Positions 1 through 6,405 are shown, counted from the stretch's first letter. The stretch: 9,904 bases of DNA from DAOVQB01 sp023128935 (GCA_030628905.1 DAOVQB010000167.1:1-9904), one strand, 5' to 3'. Made by a program: numbers and translations. The notes: generated by a model from the letters alone, not told the origin.

Positions 1-1352
1 AGCAATACATGGCCCTCGAGCAGGTCGAGATCAACCGGCTTCAGGCATCCAAGGAAGAGATCGAGAACCAGCAATCCTCGCTCACGGAACTCAGCAGCCA
101 GTTTCGGGACCTGCGTTCTGAGGCCAATAAGTTTCGATGGGGTGGAATCAGTTCCCCGATCAACACCTTTGGCGCTAGCTCAGGCGATACGTCAATTGTT
201 ACGGTGAGTGCCGACGCCACCGCCGCAGAGGGCACGCACACGGTTTCCGTGCAATCCCTGGCCACCGCTCACAGTATCGCATCCGCACAGTTTGCCGGCG
301 AGGAGGCCTTCTCGCTGGTTGGCGACTACGTTTTCGAGATCGTGCAGGGGGAGGAGACCTACGAGGTTTCCGTGACGATTGATGAGGGCTCCTCAAACTA
401 CGATGCCATGCGGGCCGTGGTTCTTGCGATCAACGCATCGGGGGCTGATGTGACCGCATCGCTGGCGGCCATCGACGCGCGCACGGACAGCTACCGACTG
501 CTCCTCTCGAGCAAGACGAGTGGCATGGAGGGCCTGATTGGCCAGATCGCCGACACGTCTGGGAACCTGACCGCAGTGCTCGGTTTGGCGGGGTTTTCGG
601 AGGAGGGCAACTACTCGGCGAACACCCTCCAGGGAGCCGCCAACACCAACTTCACCATCGATGGTCTCGAGTTCGTATCCTACAGCAACCATATAAGCGA
701 TGCGCTAACGGGCATCACCTTGGATCTGAATGGAGTCAGCGAGGCCACGGTGACCCTATCCATTGAACGGGATGTCGAGGCGATTCAAGAGAGCGTGCAG
801 GAGTTCCTTGAAGCCTACAACAACACGCTTAATTATGTCCGGAATCTGACGTCGGGCGCGGACGCATCTGGGGAGGGCCGGGGCGCGTTGACGGGGGATA
901 CGATGTACATGACCCTGCGGCGCCAGCTGCGAAGGTACGTGACCGCCGAGGTTCCTGATCCCACTGGCCAGAGCGACCTGGTCCGGCTCGCTCAAATGGG
1001 AATCACAACCGACCGCGAGGGACGCCTGTCGATCTCCGACTCCAGCGCCTTCGAGGATGCGCTGCGGATGAAGCCAGATGAGGTCGAGCGGCTCTTCAGC
1101 GACCAGGACCACGGGATCGGGGTCCGCATGGTGGAACTCATGGATCTCTATGTCGGTGCCGGAGGGCTGATTTCGCAGCAGCGGTCACTCGTGCAATCGC
1201 GAGGGCGCACGCTGGATCAGAGGATCGCCCGCGAGGAAACCTACCTGGAAAAGCGCGAGGAGCAGTTGACCACCAAGCTGGCTGTGTTGCAGCAGATGAT
1301 GACCGATCTGCAGACGCAGCAGCAGATCATGAACGCATATATGTACAGGTAA
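1..1352 (+). CDS. fliD: Flagellar hook-associated protein 2 (filament cap) FliD, 5' end outside the window
   Basis: FliD caps the growing flagellar filament and helps exported flagellin fold outside the cell. The frame is open to the left edge (reading begins at base 3), and the first visible residues (QYMALEQVEINRLQ) match the part of FliD about 20-30 residues from its N-terminus, so the ATG at 9 is internal rather than the true start. Counting from that Met, residues about 45-95 form the FliD N-terminal domain, with the characteristic run of small and polar residues ending GTHTVSVQSLATAHS. A beta-rich centre follows, and a C-terminal domain starts near NFTIDGLEF. The last 60 residues are a heptad-like coiled coil (RIAREETYLEKREEQL, then Gln-rich) that ends in NAYMYR, as FliD proteins do. 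The usual partner fliS is not recognisable downstream. Family assignment is by motif and overall architecture; the taxon-specific D2/D3 part is not diagnostic. Confidence 0.93.
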   Translation, partial: QYMALEQVEINRLQASKEEIENQQSSLTELSSQFRDLRSEANKFRWGGISSPINTFGASSGDTSIVTVSADATAAEGTHTVSVQSLATAHSIASAQFAGEEAFSLVGDYVFEIVQGEETYEVSVTIDEGSSNYDAMRAVVLAINASGADVTASLAAIDARTDSYRLLLSSKTSGMEGLIGQIADTSGNLTAVLGLAGFSEEGNYSANTLQGAANTNFTIDGLEFVSYSNHISDALTGITLDLNGVSEATVTLSIERDVEAIQESVQEFLEAYNNTLNYVRNLTSGADASGEGRGALTGDTMYMTLRRQLRRYVTAEVPDPTGQSDLVRLAQMGITTDREGRLSISDSSAFEDALRMKPDEVERLFSDQDHGIGVRMVELMDLYVGAGGLISQQRSLVQSRGRTLDQRIAREETYLEKREEQLTTKLAVLQQMMTDLQTQQQIMNAYMYR

Positions 1353-1379
1353 TGGTGTAGGAATGGTGTGTGCGCACGT

Positions 1380-1448
1380 GGTGTGTAGTAGGTAATAGGT
1401 GGCATGCGGTGTGTAGTAGACAGCAAGTGGCATGCGGCGGGTAGTATG
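1380..1448. repeat. 28-bp direct tandem repeat, about 2.5 copies, in a G/T-rich spacer
   Basis: Two adjacent 28-bp units (1380-1407 and 1408-1435) agree at about 23 of 28 positions. Each starts GGTGTGTAGTAG and ends GTGGCATGC, with a variable 7-nt centre. A third, partial copy starts at 1436 (GGCGGGTAGTATG). The palindrome GCATGC recurs exactly 28 bp apart (1402-1407 and 1430-1435), and GTGCGCAC/CACGTG palindromes lie just upstream (1370-1380). The + strand of the spacer is very poor in C. No reading frame is convincing here. It could be a binding array, a slipped-strand repeat or a 3' UTR element of the fliD transcript; nothing seen decides between these. Confidence 0.7.
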
Positions 1449-1492
1449 TTGAGAGCGACACGCATCTGGCGGTTGCGGGAGCTGGGCGAGCG

Positions 1493-1921
1493 ATGAAGGC
1501 GTTGCAGCAGGCCTATGACGAAGCGCGCGCTCATCTCCGCGCGGGCAGGATCGATCGCGCGCAACTATGTGTGCGCGCTGCGAGTCGCGAGCTGGATGCC
1601 GCCGCCGGGCTTATGGCGAACGCGGCTCCGACGGCCGCCGCCGCGCTTGAGGGGAGCGAAGATGCGCTCTCGACCAACGCCGGGCGTCTCGGGCCGAGAC
1701 TGAAGTTGCGCGGGGCCAGGCGTTGCGTGAAAGCCTCGGAGGTCACCAGCGAAGGACTCGCTCGCGCGCGCCTTCAGTTTGATGCGCTCCTGGAAGAGCT
1801 TGCCGTGAGGATACGCGACAGCCAGAGGGATCGGGCTCATCTGCGTGAACGGCGACGCGTGCACGGCCTGTTTCACGGTCCGCGGGTTACGGGTGGGGCA
1901 CTGCTTGATCGAAGCGGTTGA
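1493..1921 (+). CDS. Uncharacterised helical 142-aa protein downstream of fliD (possible flagellar chaperone position)
   Basis: I do not recognise the family. The frame has the strong G/C third-position bias of the neighbouring genes, so it is probably real. Residues 1-40 read as an amphipathic helix pair (QQAYDEARAHLRAGRIDRAQ), followed by an Ala-rich stretch, a basic middle (about 65-80), and a second helical segment near residues 85-125 (FDALLEELAVRIRDSQRDR). No signal peptide or membrane segment is visible. A small, charged, all-helical protein right after fliD sits where FliS, FliT or FlgN-type export chaperones are often encoded, but it lacks the FliS N-terminal signature, so a chaperone role is only a positional guess. 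The ATG at 1493 has a weak ribosome site (GGGCGAG, 1484-1490); the frame is open back to 1445 but no better ATG exists there. It is separated from fliD by the repeat-bearing spacer. Confidence 0.6.
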   Translation: MKALQQAYDEARAHLRAGRIDRAQLCVRAASRELDAAAGLMANAAPTAAAALEGSEDALSTNAGRLGPRLKLRGARRCVKASEVTSEGLARARLQFDALLEELAVRIRDSQRDRAHLRERRRVHGLFHGPRVTGGALLDRSG

Positions 1922-2045
1922 CCCGGAACAGATGCGCTGGCTTGCGCCTGCCCTGTTCCTGCGAGTAGACCGGACCGACCGGGTCTGATAGCCCTGGGAT
2001 GGTTCATGGGGTTACGGGGGTGAGAACACAAGGGTATGCGGATCG
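1922..2045. other. Intergenic spacer without clear terminator
   Basis: 124 bp between the unknown helical protein and the PilZ gene. The only dyad seen is an imperfect one, AGACCGG (1967-1973) against CCGGGTCT (1979-1986), with a one-base bulge and no following T run. It therefore does not qualify as an intrinsic terminator. No sigma-54 or sigma-28 promoter match was found, and co-transcription across the gap is possible. Confidence 0.4.
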
Positions 2046-2801
2046 ATGATTGAGAAACTTGACAAGGCCAGGGTGATGCGCGTGCTTCCCGAGGGCACCC
2101 CAGTCATCGTGGCGACGGGAGGCGAGCTGACCGCCAGTGCCGTAACCGGCATGCTCTCCTCTTGGTCTGGATCGGTATGTTGCATCTGCCTGTCCCCGGA
2201 TGGGGGCTCCAGAGTGCCGCCAGAGGGCAGCCAGGTCAAAATCGTAGCCTCCCGCCTTGATGGGGTCTACCACATCCCGGGCGTGGTCGAATCGGTCCAT
2301 GTGACTAGGACGTCGGAATTGACACCTCCGGACTGCAAGCTCTTCATCTGCGCAGCCCTGGAGCGGGGCACGAGGGTGCAGCGGCGCGCCTTTTTCCGCG
2401 TTTCAGGTGATTGGCGGATTGAGATTGACATTGATGTCGAGAGCGATGATACCAATGATACCAATGAAGAAGACCGCCACCCCTGCCGGGTGTGGAACCT
2501 GAGCGCCGGCGGCATGCTCCTGGAGGACGGCCAGCGCCAGCTTCGTCCAGGGATGATTTTTTCAGCCCACCTCGATCTCGCAGATGGAGGCGAGCCTGTG
2601 GAACTTCAAATGGAGGCAATACGCAGGGATGATCGTTTCCCTGAGGCTGCCTGCGCGTGGGGTTGTCGCGTAATCAGCCCCAGCCGTGAATCCGAGAAAC
2701 GCATCCTCTACTTCCTTCATGAGAGGCTCCGCACCCGTTTCCTCATGAAACCAGGGGCCTCTCCGTCAGGGAACTCTGAAGGGGACGCGCAATCGGCTTG
2801 A
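2046..2801 (+). CDS. Two-domain PilZ protein, putative c-di-GMP receptor of the YcgR flagellar-brake type
   Basis: The C-terminal half carries both PilZ signatures in the right order: the Arg pair of RxxxR within QRRAFFRV (Arg114 and Arg118) and the N-x-S-x-x-G motif NLSAGG (residues 151-156). In PilZ domains these arginines and the Asp/Asn-Ser-Gly motif wrap the c-di-GMP dimer. The N-terminal ~105 residues form a beta-rich domain laid out like the YcgR N-terminal domain: small hydrophobic strands, then a PGVVESV strand before the linker. Such proteins bind the flagellar motor or a partner when c-di-GMP is high and slow swimming or change transport. Between the two motifs lies an acidic insert (about 130-143) made partly by an exact 9-nt duplication (2448-2465). 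The start is the ATG at 2046, with AAGGG 11-15 nt upstream, a weak, distant ribosome site. No membrane segment is seen. Location in a flagellar cluster fits a motility brake; its partner is unknown. Confidence 0.88.
   Translation: MIEKLDKARVMRVLPEGTPVIVATGGELTASAVTGMLSSWSGSVCCICLSPDGGSRVPPEGSQVKIVASRLDGVYHIPGVVESVHVTRTSELTPPDCKLFICAALERGTRVQRRAFFRVSGDWRIEIDIDVESDDTNDTNEEDRHPCRVWNLSAGGMLLEDGQRQLRPGMIFSAHLDLADGGEPVELQMEAIRRDDRFPEAACAWGCRVISPSRESEKRILYFLHERLRTRFLMKPGASPSGNSEGDAQSA
2448..2465 (+). repeat. Exact 9-nt tandem duplication inside the PilZ gene
   Basis: GATACCAAT occurs twice back to back, giving Asp-Thr-Asn twice in the acidic linker. The unit is a multiple of three, so the frame is kept. 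It looks like a recent slippage product in a surface loop. Confidence 0.8.
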
Positions 2802-2902
2802 CGCCCATCTGATGTAGTGCCTGCGTTCCGACGGCACCAAACTGGTTGCTTTCCACCTCGAACCCGCCACTGGCCTGTAACCCTCCACTAGTATCGGAGC
2901 TG

Positions 2903-2929
2903 ATGCTCGGGTATGTTTCGGCCGAGCAT
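2903..2929. promoter_or_regulatory. Perfect 8-bp inverted repeat upstream of the histidine kinase gene
   Basis: ATGCTCGG (2903-2910) and CCGAGCAT (2922-2929) are exact reverse complements around an 11-nt loop. The dyad lies 65 bp before the chosen kinase start. No T run follows, so it is unlikely to be an intrinsic terminator. It could be an operator or an RNA hairpin in the leader of the kinase/regulator transcript. The rest of the 193-bp gap (2802-2994) shows no convincing promoter. Confidence 0.4.
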
Positions 2930-2981
2930 GTGTGGTCTGTTGTGCCTCTCAAGCTAGCCGCTGGAAGGACTCCTGCGGTCC

Positions 2982-2986
2982 GGAGG
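2982..2986 (+). promoter_or_regulatory. Ribosome binding site deciding the kinase start
   Basis: GGAGG lies 8 nt before the ATG at 2995. The in-frame ATG at 2932 has no such site, and the 21 residues it would add are Cys- and Trp-rich and unlike a kinase N-terminus. This favours 2995 as the true start. Confidence 0.75.
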
Positions 2987-2994
2987 GAAAGGAC

Positions 2995-4656
2995 ATGCAG
3001 ACATCGCCGGAGGGCGTGTCTCCGGGGACCTCGTTTGTGCCCAGCCGGATCACGGCGGACGCTCAATATACTGATGAGGCATGGGTGGCCAAAGCCTTGC
3101 AGATGGTGGGCGGACCAGATGCGGCGGCACCCTATTATCTGGTCGCGATAGATCGTGAGGGCATGGCCCATCCTCTGGCAGGAACACTTGCCAGGCGGGC
3201 GATCGGCCCCCGGGTGCTTGAGTCACTCGAAACCCCTCTATTCTGGAGCACGATTCGTCCCGGTGTTTTCTACACCGCCGAGCAGCTTCGGGACCGAGTG
3301 CCGGCGTGGCCAAGTGAAACGCAGTTGGCCGGACGGTTCCTGAAGGATGGGGTCATTCCCCTGGGGGCGCTCCTCATGGATGAGAAGGGCGCGGTGTCCC
3401 GGGTTGAAGCTGCCAGCAAGGCCGAACCCCTGGGAGCAGCGCACGGATCCCTTGTAGATGAGTTCCGGGATCTCTTCCTGTCGCTGATCCTGCGACACTG
3501 GCGACTCACGCGCGAGGTGCGCGGCCTCAGCCAGTTCTCCCGCGCCTTGGTAGAGGCCCAGCAGGGTGGGGTTCTGGCGCTTGATGTCCAAGGCCGCGTC
3601 ACCTACCTCAGCCCCCTTGGCGAACGCACCCTTGGCTTGTCGGGGGGCGAGGCGGTGGGTGCTGATTGCGCGCGGGTCATGCGACCCTCAGTCGACGGTG
3701 AGCACCCGCTCATCCTGGGACTGCGGGGGGAGCTGGAGCAACTCGAGCTCTACATTGTCGATGGCCGGGGTCGGGATCTGCCGATTTTCCTGAGCTTGAG
3801 CCGCATCGAGGGAGCGCGGGGAGAGACACTCGGCCTGGTCTGTTTCTTCCGGGACTTGTCGGAGGAACGGGCGTTGGATCAGGACTCTCGCAGGCGCGAG
3901 CGGCTGGCTGTCATTGGCGAGCTGGCGGCCGGCGCGGCCCATGAGATCCGCAATCCGCTGACGGGCATAGGCAACGCTGCTCAGGTGCTCCAAATGAGGT
4001 TGGCTGACCGGGAGGGTGACCGTCGCATGGCGGACCTGATCCTGCGCGAGACTCAGCGGCTGGATCGCATCATCACCGATCTGCTGGAATTCGGGCGCCC
4101 CGGGCAACCACGCATGCACGAGACCCACATTGACGAGATCGTGCGCGCCAGCCTTGAACTGGAGCAGCCGGTCTATAAACGCAACGGGATTCGGTGTGAG
4201 ATGCGTGTGGCTGGCATGATTCCAACGATCTATGCCGACTCCGAGCAGATCAAGCAGGTGGTAGTCAACCTGATGCGCAACAGCGCGGATGTCATGCCCA
4301 ACGGAGGGCTCCTCTCCCTTGAGGTAAGCGTTGTGCGCAGGCGCCGGCACGCCAGGCGCAAGCTGGGACGTCGCTCGACCGATCGCCTGCACGTGTCCAC
4401 TGGGGGGCCTTTAGCGCGCTTTGTCCGCATCCGCGTGAAGGACACGGGGATGGGGATCTCGCCGGAAGCCCTGCCACGGATCTTCGACCCCTTCTTTACG
4501 ACCCGGCCCCAGGGCACGGGCCTGGGACTGTCGGTTTCACAGTCGATCATTCAGGAGCATGACGGGCACATTTCAGTACAGAGCGTGCACGGCAAGGGAA
4601 CGGTCTTCGAAGTGGATCTGCCGATTGAACGGAGGCAAGGTGAACGTAGAAGCTAG
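2995..4656 (+). CDS. Soluble sensor histidine kinase (GAF-like, PAS, HisKA, HATPase), FleS/FlrB/AtoS-like
   Basis: This cytoplasmic two-component kinase of 553 aa has no membrane segment. Residues about 25-140 look like a GAF-type sensor fold. A helical linker (about 152-188) leads into a PAS domain (about 186-290, GVLALDVQGRVTYLSPLGE). HisKA has the phospho-accepting His316 in AAHEIRNPLTG. The ATP-binding domain has the N box (NLMRNSADVM, 425-434), G1 (DTGMGIS, 483-489), F box (IFDPFFTT) and G2 (GTGLGLS, 507-513), so it should be active. Between the N box and G1 a basic loop (448-464, ten Arg/Lys of 17) is inserted where most kinases have a short hairpin. The C-terminus is also basic (ERRQGERRS). 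The response-regulator start lies inside the last codons, so the two are translationally coupled and almost certainly a pair. By analogy with FleS/FlrB it would report flagellar assembly state or another cytosolic cue; the ligand is unknown. Confidence 0.92.
   Translation: MQTSPEGVSPGTSFVPSRITADAQYTDEAWVAKALQMVGGPDAAAPYYLVAIDREGMAHPLAGTLARRAIGPRVLESLETPLFWSTIRPGVFYTAEQLRDRVPAWPSETQLAGRFLKDGVIPLGALLMDEKGAVSRVEAASKAEPLGAAHGSLVDEFRDLFLSLILRHWRLTREVRGLSQFSRALVEAQQGGVLALDVQGRVTYLSPLGERTLGLSGGEAVGADCARVMRPSVDGEHPLILGLRGELEQLELYIVDGRGRDLPIFLSLSRIEGARGETLGLVCFFRDLSEERALDQDSRRRERLAVIGELAAGAAHEIRNPLTGIGNAAQVLQMRLADREGDRRMADLILRETQRLDRIITDLLEFGRPGQPRMHETHIDEIVRASLELEQPVYKRNGIRCEMRVAGMIPTIYADSEQIKQVVVNLMRNSADVMPNGGLLSLEVSVVRRRRHARRKLGRRSTDRLHVSTGGPLARFVRIRVKDTGMGISPEALPRIFDPFFTTRPQGTGLGLSVSQSIIQEHDGHISVQSVHGKGTVFEVDLPIERRQGERRS
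4631..4642 (+). promoter_or_regulatory. Ribosome site and GTG start of the sigma-54 regulator
   Basis: GGAGG (4631-4635) is followed after 4 nt by GTG (4640-4642), inside the 3' end of the kinase gene. An upstream in-frame ATG at 4559 would add 27 residues that are simply the kinase's C-terminal coding sequence read in another frame. The GTG start places the receiver at the usual distance from the N-terminus. The short spacing leaves some doubt. Confidence 0.65.
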
Positions 4657-6070
4657 CCCGAGATGCGAGAGCACCCATATCCTGGTGGTGGATGATGAGG
4701 AGTCCATCCGCATCAGTCTTTCCGAAGCGCTGGCCGACAAACAGATGCGGACGCGCGTGTCCACGGCCCTCGGTGGCGAGGAGTGCTTCCAGATTATGGG
4801 GAGCGGTGATGTAGATTTCGTGCTCCTGGATCAACGCCTCAGCGCAACCCAGGAAAACGGATTGGATGTGCTCCGGCGCATCAAGGAGGAGTATCCCGGG
4901 ACGGTCGTCGTCATGATGACCGCTTATGGGAAGTTCGAGTCAGCGGTGGAGGCCACCAAGCTGGGCTGCTTCCAATATATTGCCAAGCCCCTCGATCTGC
5001 ACCAGCTCAAGTTACTCATACGCAATGCCCTCGAGAAGATGGCCCTTACGCGTGAAGTACGTGCGCTCCGGGCGCAGCAGCGCAAGGAGTTTGCCATTGG
5101 CACGGTCTTCGGGTCGAGTCCGCGCGTGCGCCAGCTGCTCGAGAATATCAAAAAGGTTGCCCGCAGCCGCACTTCCACTGTCCTAATCCGGGGTGAGACG
5201 GGTTCGGGAAAAGATCTGGTGGCGCGGCGGATTCACTTCTACAGCGATGTGGCCTCTGGGCCGTTCGTGGACATCAACTGCAGCGCAGTTCCCGATCACC
5301 TTCTAGAGAGCGAGCTCTTTGGTCATGAGAAGGGCGCCTTTACCGATGCAAAGTCCCAGAAAGAGGGACTCTTCGAAACCGCCAATGGTGGCACGGTCTT
5401 TCTGGATGAGGTCTCCGAGATGCCGCCCAAGCTGCAGGCCAAGCTGCTCAAGGTCCTCGAAGCGAAAACGTTCCGCCGCGTGGGCGGAACACAACCGATC
5501 CGTGTGGATATCAGGATCCTGGCGGCCACTAACCGGGATCTCTTCCGGGAAGTGGAGGCCGGGCACTTTCGCGAGGATCTCTACTATCGACTCAGTGTTA
5601 TACCCATCTTCGTCCCTCCCCTGCGGGATCGCCGTGAGGACATACCCCTGCTGGTTAAGACCTTTCTGGAGCAGTTCGATCGCGAGATCGGCCGCAATGT
5701 AAGAGGGGTGACCGACCGGGCCATGGCGCTACTGGTGGCCTACAACTGGCCCGGGAACGTGCGGGAGTTGAAGAATCTGATGGAGCGGCTGGTGTTGATG
5801 GGCAGTGGGGAGAGGATTGATGAGAACGAGCTGCCTGAGCAGATCCGGTTGAACCTGAGCGGGCCGCGGGCCGCCGGGGGTCGGGGGGGACTGTTCCAAC
5901 CGGGCCGCGTGCCGACTCTTGAAGAGGTCGAGCGCGTGTCCATCGAGCACGCACTCGCAGAGACGGCCTGGAACAAGACCAAGGCAGCCGATCTGCTGGG
6001 AATCTCCCGCCAAACCCTGAGGACCAAGATTAAGCAATACACGATCGAAGAGATCGCCGTGGTGGTTTAG
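4640..6070 (+). CDS. NtrC-family sigma-54-dependent response regulator, FleR/FlrC-like
   Basis: This 476-aa transcription activator remodels sigma-54 RNA polymerase on phosphorylation. Receiver domain, residues about 12-130: acidic pocket Asp18/Asp19, phospho-acceptor Asp64 (VLLDQRL), Thr94 and Lys116 (AKP), all intact. The loop after Asp64 is slightly long (SATQENG). AAA+ domain, about 155-390: Walker A GETGSGKD (185-192), sigma-54-contacting loop GAFTDA (232-237) instead of the canonical GAFTGA, Walker B TVFLDEV with Asp256, and arginine-finger region FREDLYYRL (310-318). A Gly/Arg-rich linker (about 408-424) leads to a Fis-type helix-turn-helix (NKTKAADLLGISRQTLRTK, 445-463). Overlap with the kinase gene marks it as that kinase's partner. 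A perfect sigma-54 promoter lies 274 bp beyond its stop and is an obvious candidate target. In flagellar systems this type of protein switches on basal body, hook and related genes. Confidence 0.94.
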   Translation: MNVEASPRCESTHILVVDDEESIRISLSEALADKQMRTRVSTALGGEECFQIMGSGDVDFVLLDQRLSATQENGLDVLRRIKEEYPGTVVVMMTAYGKFESAVEATKLGCFQYIAKPLDLHQLKLLIRNALEKMALTREVRALRAQQRKEFAIGTVFGSSPRVRQLLENIKKVARSRTSTVLIRGETGSGKDLVARRIHFYSDVASGPFVDINCSAVPDHLLESELFGHEKGAFTDAKSQKEGLFETANGGTVFLDEVSEMPPKLQAKLLKVLEAKTFRRVGGTQPIRVDIRILAATNRDLFREVEAGHFREDLYYRLSVIPIFVPPLRDRREDIPLLVKTFLEQFDREIGRNVRGVTDRAMALLVAYNWPGNVRELKNLMERLVLMGSGERIDENELPEQIRLNLSGPRAAGGRGGLFQPGRVPTLEEVERVSIEHALAETAWNKTKAADLLGISRQTLRTKIKQYTIEEIAVVV

Positions 6071-6138
6071 TTAATCCTGATGCGGCCATAATCCTCGAGC
6101 GAAAACAAGATAGATCCATTCTGCGGACCACGACCTGG

Positions 6139-6405
6139 CTATTCCTTGGCCAAGGTGGTGAGATTCTGGTGCATCCAGGATGCTGTCATCACATTGGTTT
6201 GGGAAGTCGAGGGCCGGGCGGCTGGCCCGAATGCCTGTCGATTCCTCAAGGGGTGCCCTAACTCCTTGCCCAGTAGGTTGATAAGAACCCGCTCCAATTG
6301 CGGCTTCCCTGCCGCCTGGTGCATCTGTCCATGCGTGTTCCCGTGGCACAGCCATTGCACTTGACTCCCGGGGTCCACCGTCGTGGTAGGCAAGATAGTG
6401 GGCAT
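6139..6405 (-). CDS. Tentative 88-aa antisense ORF of unknown function
   Basis: The minus-strand frame from ATG at 6405 to TAG at 6139 encodes a reasonable-looking soluble peptide (for example ERVLINLLGKELGHPL). By hand count, G+C in codon positions 1, 2 and 3 of this stretch (counted from slightly upstream of the ATG) is about 59, 46 and 72 percent. That is the ordered pattern expected of coding DNA in a GC-rich genome and is not obviously explained by an overlapping + strand gene. Against it: no good ribosome site precedes 6405, the alternative start (TTG, 6462) is no better, I do not recognise the protein, and the sigma-54 promoter of the opposite strand lies inside it. It may be a real small gene, a decaying remnant or chance. 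Confidence 0.25.
   Translation of the reverse strand: MPTILPTTTVDPGSQVQWLCHGNTHGQMHQAAGKPQLERVLINLLGKELGHPLRNRQAFGPAARPSTSQTNVMTASWMHQNLTTLAKE
6144..6155. promoter_or_regulatory. Perfect 12-bp palindrome, possible activator site
   Basis: CCTTGGCCAAGG is fully self-complementary. It lies about 190 bp upstream of the -24 element and close to a second palindrome, a position compatible with an enhancer for the sigma-54 activator. Its binding protein is unknown. Confidence 0.3.
6171..6183. promoter_or_regulatory. Perfect 13-bp palindrome, possible upstream activator sequence
   Basis: GCATCC-A-GGATGC is a perfect inverted repeat around one base, centred about 168 bp upstream of the -24 GG and roughly 190 bp from the inferred transcription start. 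Fis-type helix-turn-helix dimers of NtrC-family activators bind such dyads at this distance. No second copy was noticed near the promoter, so the assignment is only suggestive. Confidence 0.35.
6344..6359 (+). promoter_or_regulatory. Sigma-54 (RpoN) -24/-12 promoter
   Basis: TGGCACAGCCATTGCA matches the core TGGCAC-N5-TTGCA exactly: GG at 6345-6346, GC at 6357-6358, and the required 10 bp between them. Transcription should start about 12 bp after the GC, near 6370, giving a leader of about 108 nt. It points at the cheB-like gene and stands 274 bp downstream of a sigma-54 activator gene, so it very probably drives the cheB-like/AMIN-TPR/kinase operon under that activator. Confidence 0.85.

Noticed and set aside
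1380..1448. 28-bp repeats as a CRISPR array
   Set aside because: The copies are directly adjacent with only 7 variable bases inside the unit, there are no spacers of normal length, and no cas gene is present.
1645..1740. Possible frameshift inside the unknown 142-aa protein, because another frame gives a helix-like reading (ASRAETEVARGQALRESL)
   Set aside because: G/C at third positions is clearly higher in the continuous frame, and two compensating shifts would be needed.
1939..1953. TGGCTTGCGCCTGC as a sigma-54 site before the PilZ gene
   Set aside because: The GC is one base too close to the GG, and the -24 half is weak.
1967..1986. AGACCGG/CCGGGTCT hairpin as a terminator
   Set aside because: The stem is short and bulged, and no T run follows.
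2833..2849. GGCAC...TTGC resembling a sigma-54 promoter upstream of the first kinase
   Set aside because: There are 13 bp between GG and GC instead of the required 10, and sigma-54 promoters tolerate almost no spacing change.
3175..3196. CTGGCA/TGCCAG inverted repeat that also resembles a -24/-12 promoter
   Set aside because: It lies inside the kinase coding sequence and its GG-to-GC spacing is one base too long.
3688..4392. Long open frame on the minus strand across the first kinase
   Set aside because: It is a shadow of a GC-rich gene with full kinase motifs on the + strand; no ribosome site and no recognisable protein.
5388..5406. TGGCACGGTCTTTCTGG, a good -24 element
   Set aside because: There is no GC at -12, and it lies within the conserved Walker B coding region of the activator.
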